Shown piece by piece: positions 1 through 7,876 of a stretch of 64,000 nucleotides of DNA (its first letter is position 1; the number at the start of each line of letters is the position of its first letter). The stretch spans positions 1-64,000 of the forward strand of contig JAPLOI010000073.1 of assembly GCA_026400815.1 (NCBI GenBank), in the 5' to 3' direction. The notes beneath the pieces were generated by a model. That model did no database searches. It saw nothing but the letters and a program-made list of their open reading frames with translations, and had not been told where the DNA came from. The DNA is from Alphaproteobacteria bacterium. GTDB lineage: Bacteria > Pseudomonadota > Alphaproteobacteria > Acetobacterales > Acetobacteraceae. The translations under genes and the position numbers were made by a program.

Positions 1-138
1 ACCGACGCCTGGCCCGCGATTTCGAGCGGCATTGCCGCATCGCCGCGGCCTTCGTGCGTATGGCGATGATCCGCATCATGCTGCGGAGACTGGCACCAAA
101 GCCCTGAGCATGATGCAGAACTTCCCGGATGGGTTCTG
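1..138 (+). mobile_element. right end of an IS5-family insertion sequence
   Basis: The window opens inside an insertion sequence. The last part of its transposase reading frame is followed by about 30 bases of non-coding end ahead of the next gene. The stretch near 119-137 (ACTTCCCGGATGGGTTC on the top strand) has the look of an IS5/IS1031-type terminal inverted repeat. The left end lies outside the window, so the repeat cannot be confirmed and the right boundary is approximate. Confidence 0.6.
3..107 (+). CDS. IS5-family transposase, C-terminal fragment
   Basis: An open frame enters from the left edge and ends at a TGA at 105-107, giving 34 residues. The peptide contains RRLARDFERH followed by AAFVRMAMIRIMLRRLA. 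This is the typical C-terminal helix of IS5/IS1031-group DDE transposases, just after the catalytic glutamate region. It would catalyse cut-and-paste movement of the element. The DDE residues are outside the window, so whether the copy is intact is unknown. Confidence 0.75.
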   Translation, partial: RRLARDFERHCRIAAAFVRMAMIRIMLRRLAPKP

Positions 139-141
139 AGG

Positions 142-492
142 GTGACGAACCTGATCGGCTGGATGGTGGCGGCAGACCCGCTGGCACGGCTGCTGCTGCC
201 GCTCGGCCTGCCGGAGGGGGTGGCCCAGGCGGTCCGCTGGGCGGCGGCGAGCGGCCTGGCTGCGGATTTCCTGGCCGCCGCCTCGCCGGGCGCCGAAGCC
301 GCCGCCCTGGCTGCCGAGCCGCTTGCGCTGGACGATCCCACCGCGCTGCTGGTGCCGGCCCGGCAGCAGCGCGTCCTGGAATTCAGCCAGCGCGCAGACC
401 TCGCCGAGCGCGAACTGGCGGCCATGCGGCAGTCCACGTCGTGGCGGTTGACGGCGCCTGTTCGCGGCCTTGCCGGCCTGCTGCGGCGGTGA
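142..492 (+). CDS. hypothetical protein, possibly remnant of a glycan-synthesis protein
   Basis: A GTG-started frame of 116 residues lies directly after the insertion-sequence end. It is rich in alanine and leucine. The C-terminal stretch around residues 95-116 (STSWRLTAPVRGLAG) resembles a tail often found at the end of glycosyltransferases and methyltransferases of surface-glycan clusters. The body is too short for such an enzyme. The gene may therefore be the 3' remainder of one cut by the insertion sequence, or a small independent protein. No membrane segment or catalytic motif is evident. A second frame continuing from about 490 to 613 could encode a hydrophobic tail if there were a frameshift, but this is weak. 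Confidence 0.45.
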   Translation: MTNLIGWMVAADPLARLLLPLGLPEGVAQAVRWAAASGLAADFLAAASPGAEAAALAAEPLALDDPTALLVPARQQRVLEFSQRADLAERELAAMRQSTSWRLTAPVRGLAGLLRR

Positions 493-613
493 GCGCCGCG
501 CCTGGGGTGCCCTGGCGAGCCTGGTGCCCGGCTTCGGCCTGCTGTTTTTCATCGTGCTGTGCATGATCCCCGGTGCGCCGCCGCCGGGATGCACCGAGCC
601 GTGTGGCCGCTGA

Positions 614-979
614 ATGAGCAAACCCGTCCTTGAAGGGTTGCTGAGCCTGGAGGGGCGCCGCAACCGACGCTCCTTCGCCTGGCTGATGGTGTTCCTGGTC
701 GCTTTACAGGATGCCTTCCTGTGGGCCGCGCTGAAGCGGCAGGATGATGCGACCTGGGAACTCTATGTTGCGGTCTGCGGCATCGCCCAGATCCTGCTGG
801 CGATCGCACTGGCGCAGCGGGTGCGCGATATCGGCAAGCCCGGGGTGCTTGGGCTGCTTGGGCTGATTCCGGGGATCGGCAACGTGGTCGCGCTGGCGGT
901 GGCGTTCACGCCGGGGGAGCTTGCGGCGAACCGGTATGGCGATGATCCGCTGCGTGATTCGCTTCTGGGGAGGAAGTAA
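614..979 (+). CDS. DUF805 family membrane protein
   Basis: This 121-residue protein matches the DUF805 (YhaH-like) pattern. An N-terminal GRRNRRSF motif is followed by hydrophobic segments at about residues 22-40, 52-70 and 82-98. A conserved QRVRDIGKPG loop precedes the third segment and the tail reads PGELAANRYG.DP. The family is an inner-membrane protein of unknown biochemical function. The gene stands alone and converges on the STY0301-type gene, with a double-hairpin repeat between them. Start: ATG at 614. An upstream alternative is not apparent. Confidence 0.8.
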   Translation: MSKPVLEGLLSLEGRRNRRSFAWLMVFLVALQDAFLWAALKRQDDATWELYVAVCGIAQILLAIALAQRVRDIGKPGVLGLLGLIPGIGNVVALAVAFTPGELAANRYGDDPLRDSLLGRK

Positions 980-983
980 GGGC

Positions 984-1097
984 GTTCTTTTTTGAAAAAA
1001 AGAACCAAAAAACTTCTCGATATTGATGCGGAGAGGCTCGATCCTTCCGCACCAAACGAATGAAGTCTTTTTGCTTCTTTTTCTTCAGAAAAAGAAG
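984..1097. repeat. T-rich double-hairpin repeat, copy 1 (probable bidirectional terminator)
   Basis: Three palindromic parts in a row. Hairpin A (984-1005) has arms GTTCTTTTTT and AAAAAAGAAC. A core inverted repeat (1023-1032 with 1046-1055) has 9 of 10 bases paired. Hairpin B (1074-1097) has arms CTTCTTTTTCT and AGAAAAAGAAG. It fills the gap between two convergent genes, which fits a two-way transcription terminator. Related copies are at 3833, 31283 (inverted) and 54626. Confidence 0.75.
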
Positions 1098-1101
1098 ACT
1101 C

Positions 1102-1545
1102 TTACTGACACTCTATCCCCTGCACCGCCCCCGGGATCGCCACCCCCGCCTCGTTGCGCCCCCAGGTGACGGTGCATGCCTTGGCGGCGGGCGGCACCGG
1201 CATCAGCAGGTAGACGCGGGTGCCGTGGTAATGGCAGCCGAGCCAAACCTCTGCCTGCGCCTCGGAGAAATCCCACTGGGCGGTGATGCTGCGCGTGGCG
1301 GAGGATTGCGTGCTGGGCGGTTCCGCGTATCGCACCGGGGCGAAGCCGGGGGCGGCTGGCACCTTGGGGCCAATGTAGAATTCCACGTAGGCGAGGTTGT
1401 GCCAGTCGTTCGCGCCTTCCTCCGCAATCATCCCCGCCGGCACCTCGATCGCCTCCTGGTCCGTGCGCAGGATGCGCGGGCAGGAGAGCGGCGCGGCAAG
1501 CGCCGGCCCGGCGAGCAGCGTGGCGAGGAGGGCGGCGCGGATCAC
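1102..1545 (-). CDS. STY0301 family secreted protein
   Basis: A GTG start at 1545 gives 147 residues beginning with a signal peptide (hydrophobic residues about 3-17, cleavage near ALA-AP). The mature part has a cysteine at the start (SCP), a WLGCHYHGT motif near the middle and a C-terminal AKACTVTW segment. This is the spacing of the STY0301 family of small periplasmic or secreted proteins of unknown role. It begins 8 bases after the amidase stop on the same strand, so the two are probably co-transcribed. No enzyme motif is visible. Confidence 0.65.
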   Translation of the reverse strand: MIRAALLATLLAGPALAAPLSCPRILRTDQEAIEVPAGMIAEEGANDWHNLAYVEFYIGPKVPAAPGFAPVRYAEPPSTQSSATRSITAQWDFSEAQAEVWLGCHYHGTRVYLLMPVPPAAKACTVTWGRNEAGVAIPGAVQGIECQ

Positions 1546-1553
1546 GGCGCCGA

Positions 1554-2954
1554 TCAGATGGGGGGGCGGGCCAGCTTGGGCAGCTTCGCCTCCAGCGCCG
1601 CGGCGGTGGCGAGCAGGGTGGCCTCGGAATGCCAGGGGCCGCAGAGCTGCACCGACAGCGGCGTGCCGTGGCGGGAGAGGCCGGCGGGCTGGGACATGGC
1701 GGGGTGGCCGGTGAGGTTCATCGGGAAGGTGAAGGGATACCAACCGCCGCGGATGGTGCCGCAATCCACGCCGTTGATGGTGATGTGGCCGTGCGGGTCG
1801 GTCTCTACCGGCAGGGGCGGTGCGGCCATCACCGGGGAGAGCATCACGTCGAACCGGCTGAACACGCCTTGCAGCAGGCGGAACAACTCGCTGCGCGCGG
1901 CGGCGGAACCCTGCAACGCGACAGCGGAGTGCTTGAGGCCGAGCTCGGCGGTGATCGCCAGGCTCTCCTCCATGTCGTTGCGCCGGTCCTTCAGGAAGGG
2001 GGCGATGCGGGCGGCGACCGAGCTTTGCAGCATCACCAGGTAGGGGGCCTCGAAGCGGTAGAAATCCAGCTCGATCTCCTCCACCACGGCGCCGAGGTCG
2101 CGCAGGTGATTGGCGGCCGATTCGGTGCTGGCGGCCACCTCGGGGTCGATCGCCGGCGAGCCGCAGCGCGGCAGGTAGGCCACGCGCAGGCCGGCGAGCG
2201 GCTTGGCGGAGGGGTTGGGCAGGGGGGATTGGCCCCAGGGGTCCATCCGATCTGTGCCGCGCAGCAGGGTCCAGGCGAATTCCACTTCCGCCACCGTGCG
2301 CGCCATCGGGCCGATGAAGGAGTTGGTGCCGAACAGGTCCGGCGATTGCGGCTGCGGGATGGCGCCCAGCGTGGGCTTCAGGCCGACAATGCCGCTGCAG
2401 GCGGCCGGGATGCGGATGGAGCCGCCGCCATCGGTGCCCAGCGCCAGCGGCGCCATGCCCATCAACGCCGCCACGCCGGCCCCGCCGGAGGAGCCGCCGC
2501 AGGTGTAGTCGGCATTCCACGGGTTCAGTGTGCGGCCGAACAGCTTGGATTGGGTGAAGGCCTTGTGGCCCAGCTCCGGCGTGGTGGTCTTGCCCAGCAG
2601 GATGCCGCCGGCGGATTTCAGCCGCGCCACCGCCGGGGCATCCTCCTTCGGCACGTTATCGGCGAACAGCTTCGATCCCATCGTGGTGCGCACGCCGGCA
2701 GTGGGGGTGAGGTCCTTGGCGGTGAAGGGCACACCGAACAGCGGCGGCAGCGCGCCCGGGGCCTGCCAGCGCGGCATCAGCGCCTGGGCAGTGGCGCGGG
2801 CCTGCTCCGCGGTGACGGTGACGAAGGCGTTGAGCCGCTGGCATTCCTCGATGCGCGCCAGCGCCGCCTCCACCGCCTGCACCGGCGAGACCTCCCGCCT
2901 GGCGATGGCGGCAGCGAGCGCGAGGGTATCCAGATCGGCGATGGCGTTGCTCAT
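1554..2954 (-). CDS. amidase (amidase signature family)
   Basis: A 466-residue hydrolase of the amidase-signature superfamily (GatA/fatty-acid-amide-hydrolase type), which cleaves carboxamides. The Ser-cisSer-Lys triad is visible. Lys80 is in PFTAKDL, the glycine/serine loop CGGSSGGAG is at 152-160, and the nucleophilic Ser179 is in GTDGGGSIRIPA. Length is normal for the family. The substrate cannot be read from sequence. No gatB or gatC lies nearby, so a tRNA amidotransferase role is unlikely. The STY0301-type gene follows on the same strand, and a divergent deacetylase gene starts 45 bases upstream. Confidence 0.9.
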   Translation of the reverse strand: MSNAIADLDTLALAAAIARREVSPVQAVEAALARIEECQRLNAFVTVTAEQARATAQALMPRWQAPGALPPLFGVPFTAKDLTPTAGVRTTMGSKLFADNVPKEDAPAVARLKSAGGILLGKTTTPELGHKAFTQSKLFGRTLNPWNADYTCGGSSGGAGVAALMGMAPLALGTDGGGSIRIPAACSGIVGLKPTLGAIPQPQSPDLFGTNSFIGPMARTVAEVEFAWTLLRGTDRMDPWGQSPLPNPSAKPLAGLRVAYLPRCGSPAIDPEVAASTESAANHLRDLGAVVEEIELDFYRFEAPYLVMLQSSVAARIAPFLKDRRNDMEESLAITAELGLKHSAVALQGSAAARSELFRLLQGVFSRFDVMLSPVMAAPPLPVETDPHGHITINGVDCGTIRGGWYPFTFPMNLTGHPAMSQPAGLSRHGTPLSVQLCGPWHSEATLLATAAALEAKLPKLARPPI

Positions 2955-2999
2955 GGCGTTCCCTCATAACGGCAGCCTGCACCATGGTGGGTTGCGGGC

Positions 3000-3728
3000 A
3001 TGTGCCTGGGTTGCGTGACGCGGCGGGGGATATTGGCAGCCGGGCTGGCGGTGCTGTCCAGCCCCACGCGCGCCGAGCCGTCGGTGGAGCCGCGATTCCG
3101 CTGCGTGCCCTCGGCCGGGCGGCGGCGCGTTGCGCTGACGCTGGATGCCTGCGGCGGCGGGTTCGACATGCGCATCGCGGAGGCGCTGCTGGCCCACCGG
3201 GCGCGGGCGACGATCTTCGCCACCGCCATCTGGCTGCGCGCCAATCCCGGCCCGCTGGCGTTGCTGCGCGCGCATCCGGAGCTGTTCGGCTGGGAGAATC
3301 ACGGCGCCCACCACATCCCGCCGGTGCTGGGCAGCGGCACGCTGTTCGGCCTGCGCGTGGCAGGCACGCTGGCTGCCGTGCGGCAGGAAGTGGAAGGCGG
3401 CGCCGCGGCGATCCAGGCCGGCACCGGGCGCGCGCCGCGCTGGTATCGCGGCGCCACCGCCCGCTACAGCCCGGCGGTGCTGGAGGAGATCGCGCGGCTG
3501 GGGCAGGGCATCGCGGCCTTCTCGCTGAACGGTGACGAAGGCGCTTCGCTACCGGCGGCCACGGTGGAACGGCGCGTGGCCGCGGCGCGGGATGGGGAGG
3601 TGGTGATCGGCCACATCAACCAGCCGCATCGCGCTGCGGGGGCGGGCCTGGCACGCGCCATCGCGGCGCTGGCGGGGCAGGGGGTGCAGTGGGCAACGCT
3701 GGACGAGCTTCGGCCGGTATTGGCCTGA
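3000..3728 (+). CDS. polysaccharide deacetylase family protein (secreted)
   Basis: This 242-residue protein starts with a TRRGILAAG-type signal peptide (residues about 7-25), so it is probably exported. The body has the NodB-homology fold motifs in degenerate form. VALTLDACGG (Asp49) stands for the usual TFDDG, and HGAHH (His101 and His105) is the metal-binding H-x3-H motif. A GHINQPH segment near residue 202 corresponds to the last conserved histidine motif. Such proteins remove acetyl or formyl groups from glycans or small amides using a metal ion. The second aspartate of motif 1 is replaced by Ala-Cys, so the chemistry may differ. It is divergent from the amidase gene. Confidence 0.8.
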   Translation: MCLGCVTRRGILAAGLAVLSSPTRAEPSVEPRFRCVPSAGRRRVALTLDACGGGFDMRIAEALLAHRARATIFATAIWLRANPGPLALLRAHPELFGWENHGAHHIPPVLGSGTLFGLRVAGTLAAVRQEVEGGAAAIQAGTGRAPRWYRGATARYSPAVLEEIARLGQGIAAFSLNGDEGASLPAATVERRVAAARDGEVVIGHINQPHRAAGAGLARAIAALAGQGVQWATLDELRPVLA

Positions 3729-3741
3729 AGGCTCACACCAT

Positions 3742-3810
3742 TCAGCGGCCGCCATCGAGCAGGATGGCCTGGCCGATGACGAGGGCGACCTGGCCTTGGA
3801 AGCGCTCCAT
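3742..3810 (-). pseudogene. micro-remnant of a short-chain dehydrogenase
   Basis: A 22-codon frame with its own ribosome site (GAGGAGA, 5-8 bases before the ATG) reads MERFQGQVALVI then GQAILLDGGR. The first part is the start of a short-chain dehydrogenase (G.VALVTG), and the second is its typical C-terminus (GQ.I.VDGG). The roughly 230 residues that should lie between are missing. This looks like an almost complete internal deletion that kept both ends and the frame. The peptide cannot be an enzyme. Identification rests on two short motifs. Confidence 0.5.
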
Positions 3811-3832
3811 TTGGGTCTCCTCAAGGAAGCAT

Positions 3833-3940
3833 GTTCTTTTTTGAAAAAAAGAACCAAAAAACTTTTGTCCGTTTGCGGCGTGGCTATCCCGGGCGCCATC
3901 AGGAAAAGTCTTTTTGCTTCTTTTTCTTCAGAAAAAGAAG
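3833..3940. repeat. T-rich double-hairpin repeat, copy 2 (probable bidirectional terminator)
   Basis: Hairpin A is at 3833-3854 and hairpin B at 3917-3940, with the same arms as copy 1. The spacer is unrelated in sequence and holds only a weak GGCG/CGCC pairing. It lies between the convergent deacetylase and metW genes (with the dehydrogenase remnant), again the position of a two-way terminator. Confidence 0.75.
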
Positions 3941-3947
3941 GCCTTCC

Positions 3948-4601
3948 TCACGCCTTCCTCAGCTGAAACAACGCCTGTTCCCCAAACATATTCGCCAGCG
4001 CCGGAAAGCGCCGCCACGGCGAGCGCTGCCCGCCTTCGTCCACCGCCAGCCATTTCTCCACCTCGTAGCCTTCCCGGCTCGCGAGGTCGAAGAAATCCTG
4101 GATGGTGCAGGGGTGGATGTTGGGCGTTTCGTACCAGGGCTTGCCCCAGACGGTGGTGTTGGGCATCCGCCCGGTCCAGAGCAGTTTCCAGCGCAGTTCC
4201 CAGTGGCCGAAATTCGGGAAGCTCACCAGCGCGTGCCGGCCGATACGCAGCATCTGGCGCAGCACCTCGCGCGGGCGTTCCACCGCCTGCAGCGTGCGGC
4301 TGAGCACCACGTAGTCGAACGAGCCATCGGGGTATTGCGACAGGTCGTTGTCGGCATCGCCATGCATCACCGGCAGGCCGTGGGCGACGGCGCGGGTTAC
4401 CTCCGCCATGTCAATCTCGATGCCGCGGGCGTCACAGCCATGGGTGCGGTAGAGGTATTCGATCAGCGTGCCGTCGCCGCAGCCGATATCCAGCACGCGC
4501 GCGCCGGGTGCGATCATTTCAGCGATCAGCCGCAGGTCCAGCCGCATGTTCTTGGCCACGTAGCGCACCGGCTCCGTGGCCACGCGGGAGGCATCGTTCA
4601 T
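3948..4601 (-). CDS. metW: methionine biosynthesis protein MetW
   Basis: A 217-residue SAM-dependent methyltransferase-fold protein. The nucleotide motif VLDIGCGDG is at residues 37-45 and the acidic motif GIEID follows. The MetW-type [11 protein letters not shown] and [10 protein letters not shown] segments are present. MetW is the partner of the homoserine O-acetyltransferase MetX in methionine synthesis, and its exact biochemical role is debated. Its ATG overlaps the metX stop by four bases (ATGA), showing translational coupling in a metX-metW operon. Length is normal. Confidence 0.93.
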   Translation of the reverse strand: MNDASRVATEPVRYVAKNMRLDLRLIAEMIAPGARVLDIGCGDGTLIEYLYRTHGCDARGIEIDMAEVTRAVAHGLPVMHGDADNDLSQYPDGSFDYVVLSRTLQAVERPREVLRQMLRIGRHALVSFPNFGHWELRWKLLWTGRMPNTTVWGKPWYETPNIHPCTIQDFFDLASREGYEVEKWLAVDEGGQRSPWRRFPALANMFGEQALFQLRKA

Positions 4602-5737
4602 GGCGCGAGCCCCGCATGGTCGGCGCAACCCTTGAGGAAGCCGCCCAGGGTGCGGTGGAAATCCGGCTCGTCGAGCAGGAAGGCGTCGTGCCCCTTGTCC
4701 GACGCGATTTCCACGAAGCTCACATTGGCCCCGGCGCCGTTCAGTGCGCGCGCCACGGCGCGGTTGCCGGAGGTGGGGTAGAGCCAGTCGCTGGTGAAGC
4801 TGATCACGCAGTAACGCGTGCGCGTGCCGGCGAAGGCGCCGGAGAGATTGCTGTCGTAGTCGCTGGCCAGGTCGAACCAGTCGCAGGCGCGGGTGATGGT
4901 GAGGTAGGAGTTGGCATCGAACCGGCGCACGAAGGTGCTGCCCTGGTGGCGCAGGTAGCTTTCCACCTCGAAGATGTCGTTGAACACGGCGAGCGACGCG
5001 CCGCGCATGCGCCGGCCGAATTTGCGGGTGAGCGCTTCCTCCGAGAGGTAGGTGATGTGCGCCACCATCCGCGCCACCGAAAGCCCGCGCGCGGGGATCT
5101 TGCCGCTTTGCCAGTAGCGGCCCTGCTCCCAGTCGGCATCGGCGAAGATCGACTGGCGGCCGACCTCGTTGAAGGCGATGTTCTGTGCGGAGTGGTAGGG
5201 CGCGGTGGCGATCGGCACGGCGGCGAACACCGCTTCCGGGTAGCTCGCCGCCCATTGCAGCACCTGCATGCCGCCCATGGAGCCGCCGATCACCGCGAAC
5301 AGGCGCGCGATGCCCAGCTGCTCCACCATGCGCTTTTGCGCGCGCACCATGTCGCGGATCGTCACCGGCGGGAAATCGGTGCCCCAGAGGTCCGTCGGGT
5401 CGTCCGCCTTCGGCGTGCGCGCGCCGGTGGAGCCCATGCAGCCACCCAGCACGTTGCTGCAGATCACGAAGTAGCGGTCGGTATCGATCGGCAGGCCCGG
5501 GCCCACCACCATGTCCCACCAGCCGCCCTTGCCGGTAACGGGATGGGGTTCGGCCACGTACTGGTCGCCGGTGAGGGCATGGCAGATCAGGATGGCATTG
5601 CTGCGCGCCGCGTTCAGCGTGCCGTAGGTGCGGTAGGCGATGCGCACCCGCGCCAGCTCCGTGCCGCAGTCGAGCATCAAGGGCCCGTCGAGGACGAGGT
5701 GCTGGTGGTCGACGACGGGGAGCTCTGGCTGATCCAT
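4598..5737 (-). CDS. metX: homoserine O-acetyltransferase MetX
   Basis: This alpha/beta-hydrolase-fold enzyme (379 residues) acylates L-homoserine as the first committed step of methionine synthesis. The nucleophile Ser153 is in GGSMGGMQ, with Asp317 in TSDWLYP and His350 in DKGHDAF. The [11 protein letters not shown] and [14 protein letters not shown]-like loops are typical of MetX. The ATG at 5737 was chosen because homology starts at once ([12 protein letters not shown]). Longer frames upstream run into the divergent operon. No clear SAM riboswitch was recognised in the 145-base upstream gap. MetX may use acetyl- or succinyl-CoA, and sequence alone does not settle this. Confidence 0.93.
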   Translation of the reverse strand: MDQPELPVVDHQHLVLDGPLMLDCGTELARVRIAYRTYGTLNAARSNAILICHALTGDQYVAEPHPVTGKGGWWDMVVGPGLPIDTDRYFVICSNVLGGCMGSTGARTPKADDPTDLWGTDFPPVTIRDMVRAQKRMVEQLGIARLFAVIGGSMGGMQVLQWAASYPEAVFAAVPIATAPYHSAQNIAFNEVGRQSIFADADWEQGRYWQSGKIPARGLSVARMVAHITYLSEEALTRKFGRRMRGASLAVFNDIFEVESYLRHQGSTFVRRFDANSYLTITRACDWFDLASDYDSNLSGAFAGTRTRYCVISFTSDWLYPTSGNRAVARALNGAGANVSFVEIASDKGHDAFLLDEPDFHRTLGGFLKGCADHAGLAP

Positions 5738-5882
5738 TTCGGTGAAGCATATGCGGAGTGTGCGGCCCCCATGCAACCGCGGTGCATTCGGTGGCGCGGC
5801 TTTGCAGCGGGGCGGGCATCCGCTAGGACTGCCTGCTATCCCCTTGCCACCCCTGTTCGATCCCTCTGTTCCCTTGGCGCCC

Positions 5883-6779
5883 ATGACCTCCGCCGCTTCT
5901 GCCTCCCCGCCGCCCGCCTCCTCCGCCCCCCCCCAGGCGCCGGTGCTGGCGGAACTGCGCGCCGAGCTGGATCGCATCGACGATGTCATCCACGACCTGC
6001 TGCAACGCCGTGCAGAGGTGGTGGAGAAGGTGGCGAGCCAGGGCGGCAAGGGCCGCGTGCCGATCCGCCCGGGGCGGGAGGCCAATATCGTCCGCCGCCT
6101 GCTGGCGCGGCATCACAGCAAGCTGCCCAAGCGCCTGCTGGTGCGATGGTGGCGCGAGCTGTTTGCGGCCACGACCAGCATGCAGGGCAGCTATGTGGTT
6201 GCCGTGTGCGAAACCGAGGCGGGCAGCCCGCATGTGCAGGCTGCCCGTGAACATTTCGGGGCGCTGACCCCGCTGCGCGCCCATCGCACCCCGGCCCAGG
6301 CCATCGCCGAGGTCAGCGCCGGCAGCGCCATCTGCGCCGTGCTGCCCATGCCGGCCGAGGGCGAACAGACTGGCTGGTGGACCGCCCTGCTGCACCGCCA
6401 CAGCTCCTCGCGGGACGAACCGCGCATCCACGTGATCGCCCGCCTGCCGTTCTGGGCCCCGCGGCCGGAGGGCGCGCCGCGGGTGCAGGCCCTGGTGGTG
6501 GCCGCCGTGGCGCCGGATGCCAGCGGGCACGACCGCAGCCTGATCGGGCTGGAGCTCACCAGCGAGAGCAGCCGCGCTCGCGTCACGGCCGCGCTCACCG
6601 CCGCCGACCTGCCGCCGCTGTCCACCATCCTGCGCCGCGACCCCGCCGCCACCACGGCGTTGGTGGAGGTGGAGGGCCTGGTGGCTGAAGACGATCCGCG
6701 CCTGGCCCGCCTGGGCGAGGTGGCTCGCCGCCCAGTGGTGCTGGGCGCCTATGCCGTGCCCGTGGAGGGAGAATCCTGA
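5883..6779 (+). CDS. chorismate mutase with degenerate prephenate-dehydratase-like extension
   Basis: 298 residues. After a Pro/Ala-rich start, residues about 19-95 form an AroQ-type chorismate mutase helix bundle ([20 protein letters not shown], then the conserved Arg/Lys positions). It converts chorismate to prephenate. The remaining 200 residues follow the layout of a bacterial P-protein. There is a [10 protein letters not shown] segment, an [18 protein letters not shown] segment like the dehydratase EA...G..YGVLPIEN region, and an ACT-like end ([16 protein letters not shown]...VEVEG). The dehydratase Thr-Arg-Phe active-site motif is not recognisable. The first gene of a three-gene operon, it overlaps hisC by one base. 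Confidence 0.8.
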   Translation: MTSAASASPPPASSAPPQAPVLAELRAELDRIDDVIHDLLQRRAEVVEKVASQGGKGRVPIRPGREANIVRRLLARHHSKLPKRLLVRWWRELFAATTSMQGSYVVAVCETEAGSPHVQAAREHFGALTPLRAHRTPAQAIAEVSAGSAICAVLPMPAEGEQTGWWTALLHRHSSSRDEPRIHVIARLPFWAPRPEGAPRVQALVVAAVAPDASGHDRSLIGLELTSESSRARVTAALTAADLPPLSTILRRDPAATTALVEVEGLVAEDDPRLARLGEVARRPVVLGAYAVPVEGES

Positions 6780-7876
6780 TGACCGAGACCGTGATGCGCC
6801 CGCAACCACGGGACGCCGTGATGCAGATCCACGCCTATGTCGCCGGCGAGGCGAAAATCCCGGGCGTGAACCGCATCATCAAGCTCTCCTCCAACGAGGG
6901 CGCCTTCGGCCCGCCGCCCGCCGCCCAGGCTGCCTATGCCAAGGTGGCGGCGGACCTTCACCGCTACCCCGATGGCGGCTCCGTCGGCCTGCGCCGCGCC
7001 CTCGGCGCCCGCTGGGGCCTGGACCCCGAGCGCATCGTCTGCGGCACCGGCTCCGATGAGCTGATCAGCCTGATCTGCCATGTCTATGGCGGCCCCGGCG
7101 CCGACATCCTGATGAGCGCGCATGGCTTCACGATGTACGACATCGCCGGCACCTTCTCCGGCGCGCGCGTGATCAAGGTGCCGGAGCAGAACGTCACCAC
7201 CGATGTCTCGGCGATGCTGGCGGCCGTCACGCCGGAAACCCGCATCGTCTTCGTCGCCCACCCCAACAACCCCACCGGCACGCTGCTGCCGCAATCCGAG
7301 GTGGATCGCCTGCGCGCCGGCCTGCGCCCCGATATCCTGCTGGTGCTCGACAGCGCCTACGCCGAATACGTGGAAGCCGCCGATTACGACGCCGGGCAGA
7401 AGCTGGTGGATGCCGGTGAGAACACCGTGATGCTGCGCACCTTCAGCAAGGTGTTCGGCCTCGGCGGCATGCGCGTGGGCTGGGGCTACATGCCCGCCTC
7501 CGTCGCCGACGCCCTCAACCGCGTGCGCGGCGTGTTCAACGTGAACCTCGCCGCCCAAGCCGCCGCCGTGGCCGCGCTGGAAGAGCCCGGCTGGGTGGAA
7601 AAATGCCGCACCCACAACACCGAATGGCGCGCCAAGCTGGCTGCCTCCCTGGAAGCCGTCGGCATCAAGGTGTGGCCCACCGAGGGCAACTTCCTGCTGA
7701 CGGACTTCGCCACGGCGGAGAAGGCCAAGGGGGCGGACGCGTTCCTGAAATCCCGCGGCATCATCGTGCGCGGCATGGCCGCCTACAGCCTGCCGCACTG
7801 CCTGCGCATCACTGTCGGCACCGCCGAGGAATGCGGCCTGGTGACGGATGCGCTTACCGCCTTCATGAAGGGCTGA
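6779..7876 (+). CDS. hisC: histidinol-phosphate / aromatic aminotransferase
   Basis: A fold-type I PLP aminotransferase of 365 residues. HPNNPTG is at 161-167, Asp191 ([10 protein letters not shown]) binds the pyridine nitrogen, and Lys224 in [10 protein letters not shown] forms the internal aldimine. Arg at 232 lies in MRVGWGY. It belongs to the HisC family. Its position between chorismate mutase and prephenate dehydrogenase suggests that this copy mainly transaminates prephenate or aromatic keto acids, with histidinol phosphate as a possible second substrate. Start and stop overlap the neighbours by one base on each side (TGATG). Confidence 0.9.
   Translation: MTETVMRPQPRDAVMQIHAYVAGEAKIPGVNRIIKLSSNEGAFGPPPAAQAAYAKVAADLHRYPDGGSVGLRRALGARWGLDPERIVCGTGSDELISLICHVYGGPGADILMSAHGFTMYDIAGTFSGARVIKVPEQNVTTDVSAMLAAVTPETRIVFVAHPNNPTGTLLPQSEVDRLRAGLRPDILLVLDSAYAEYVEAADYDAGQKLVDAGENTVMLRTFSKVFGLGGMRVGWGYMPASVADALNRVRGVFNVNLAAQAAAVAALEEPGWVEKCRTHNTEWRAKLAASLEAVGIKVWPTEGNFLLTDFATAEKAKGADAFLKSRGIIVRGMAAYSLPHCLRITVGTAEECGLVTDALTAFMKG

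Noticed and set aside
490-613. A frame with a hydrophobic stretch (LVPGFGLLFFIVLCMIP) after the first hypothetical gene
   Set aside because: It has no convincing start or ribosome site and would need a frameshift from the preceding gene. Too short to support alone.
5738-5882. Possible SAM riboswitch upstream of metX
   Set aside because: SAM-II type elements are common before metX/metA in alphaproteobacteria, but I could not recognise the conserved pseudoknot segments here. A covariance-model search would decide.
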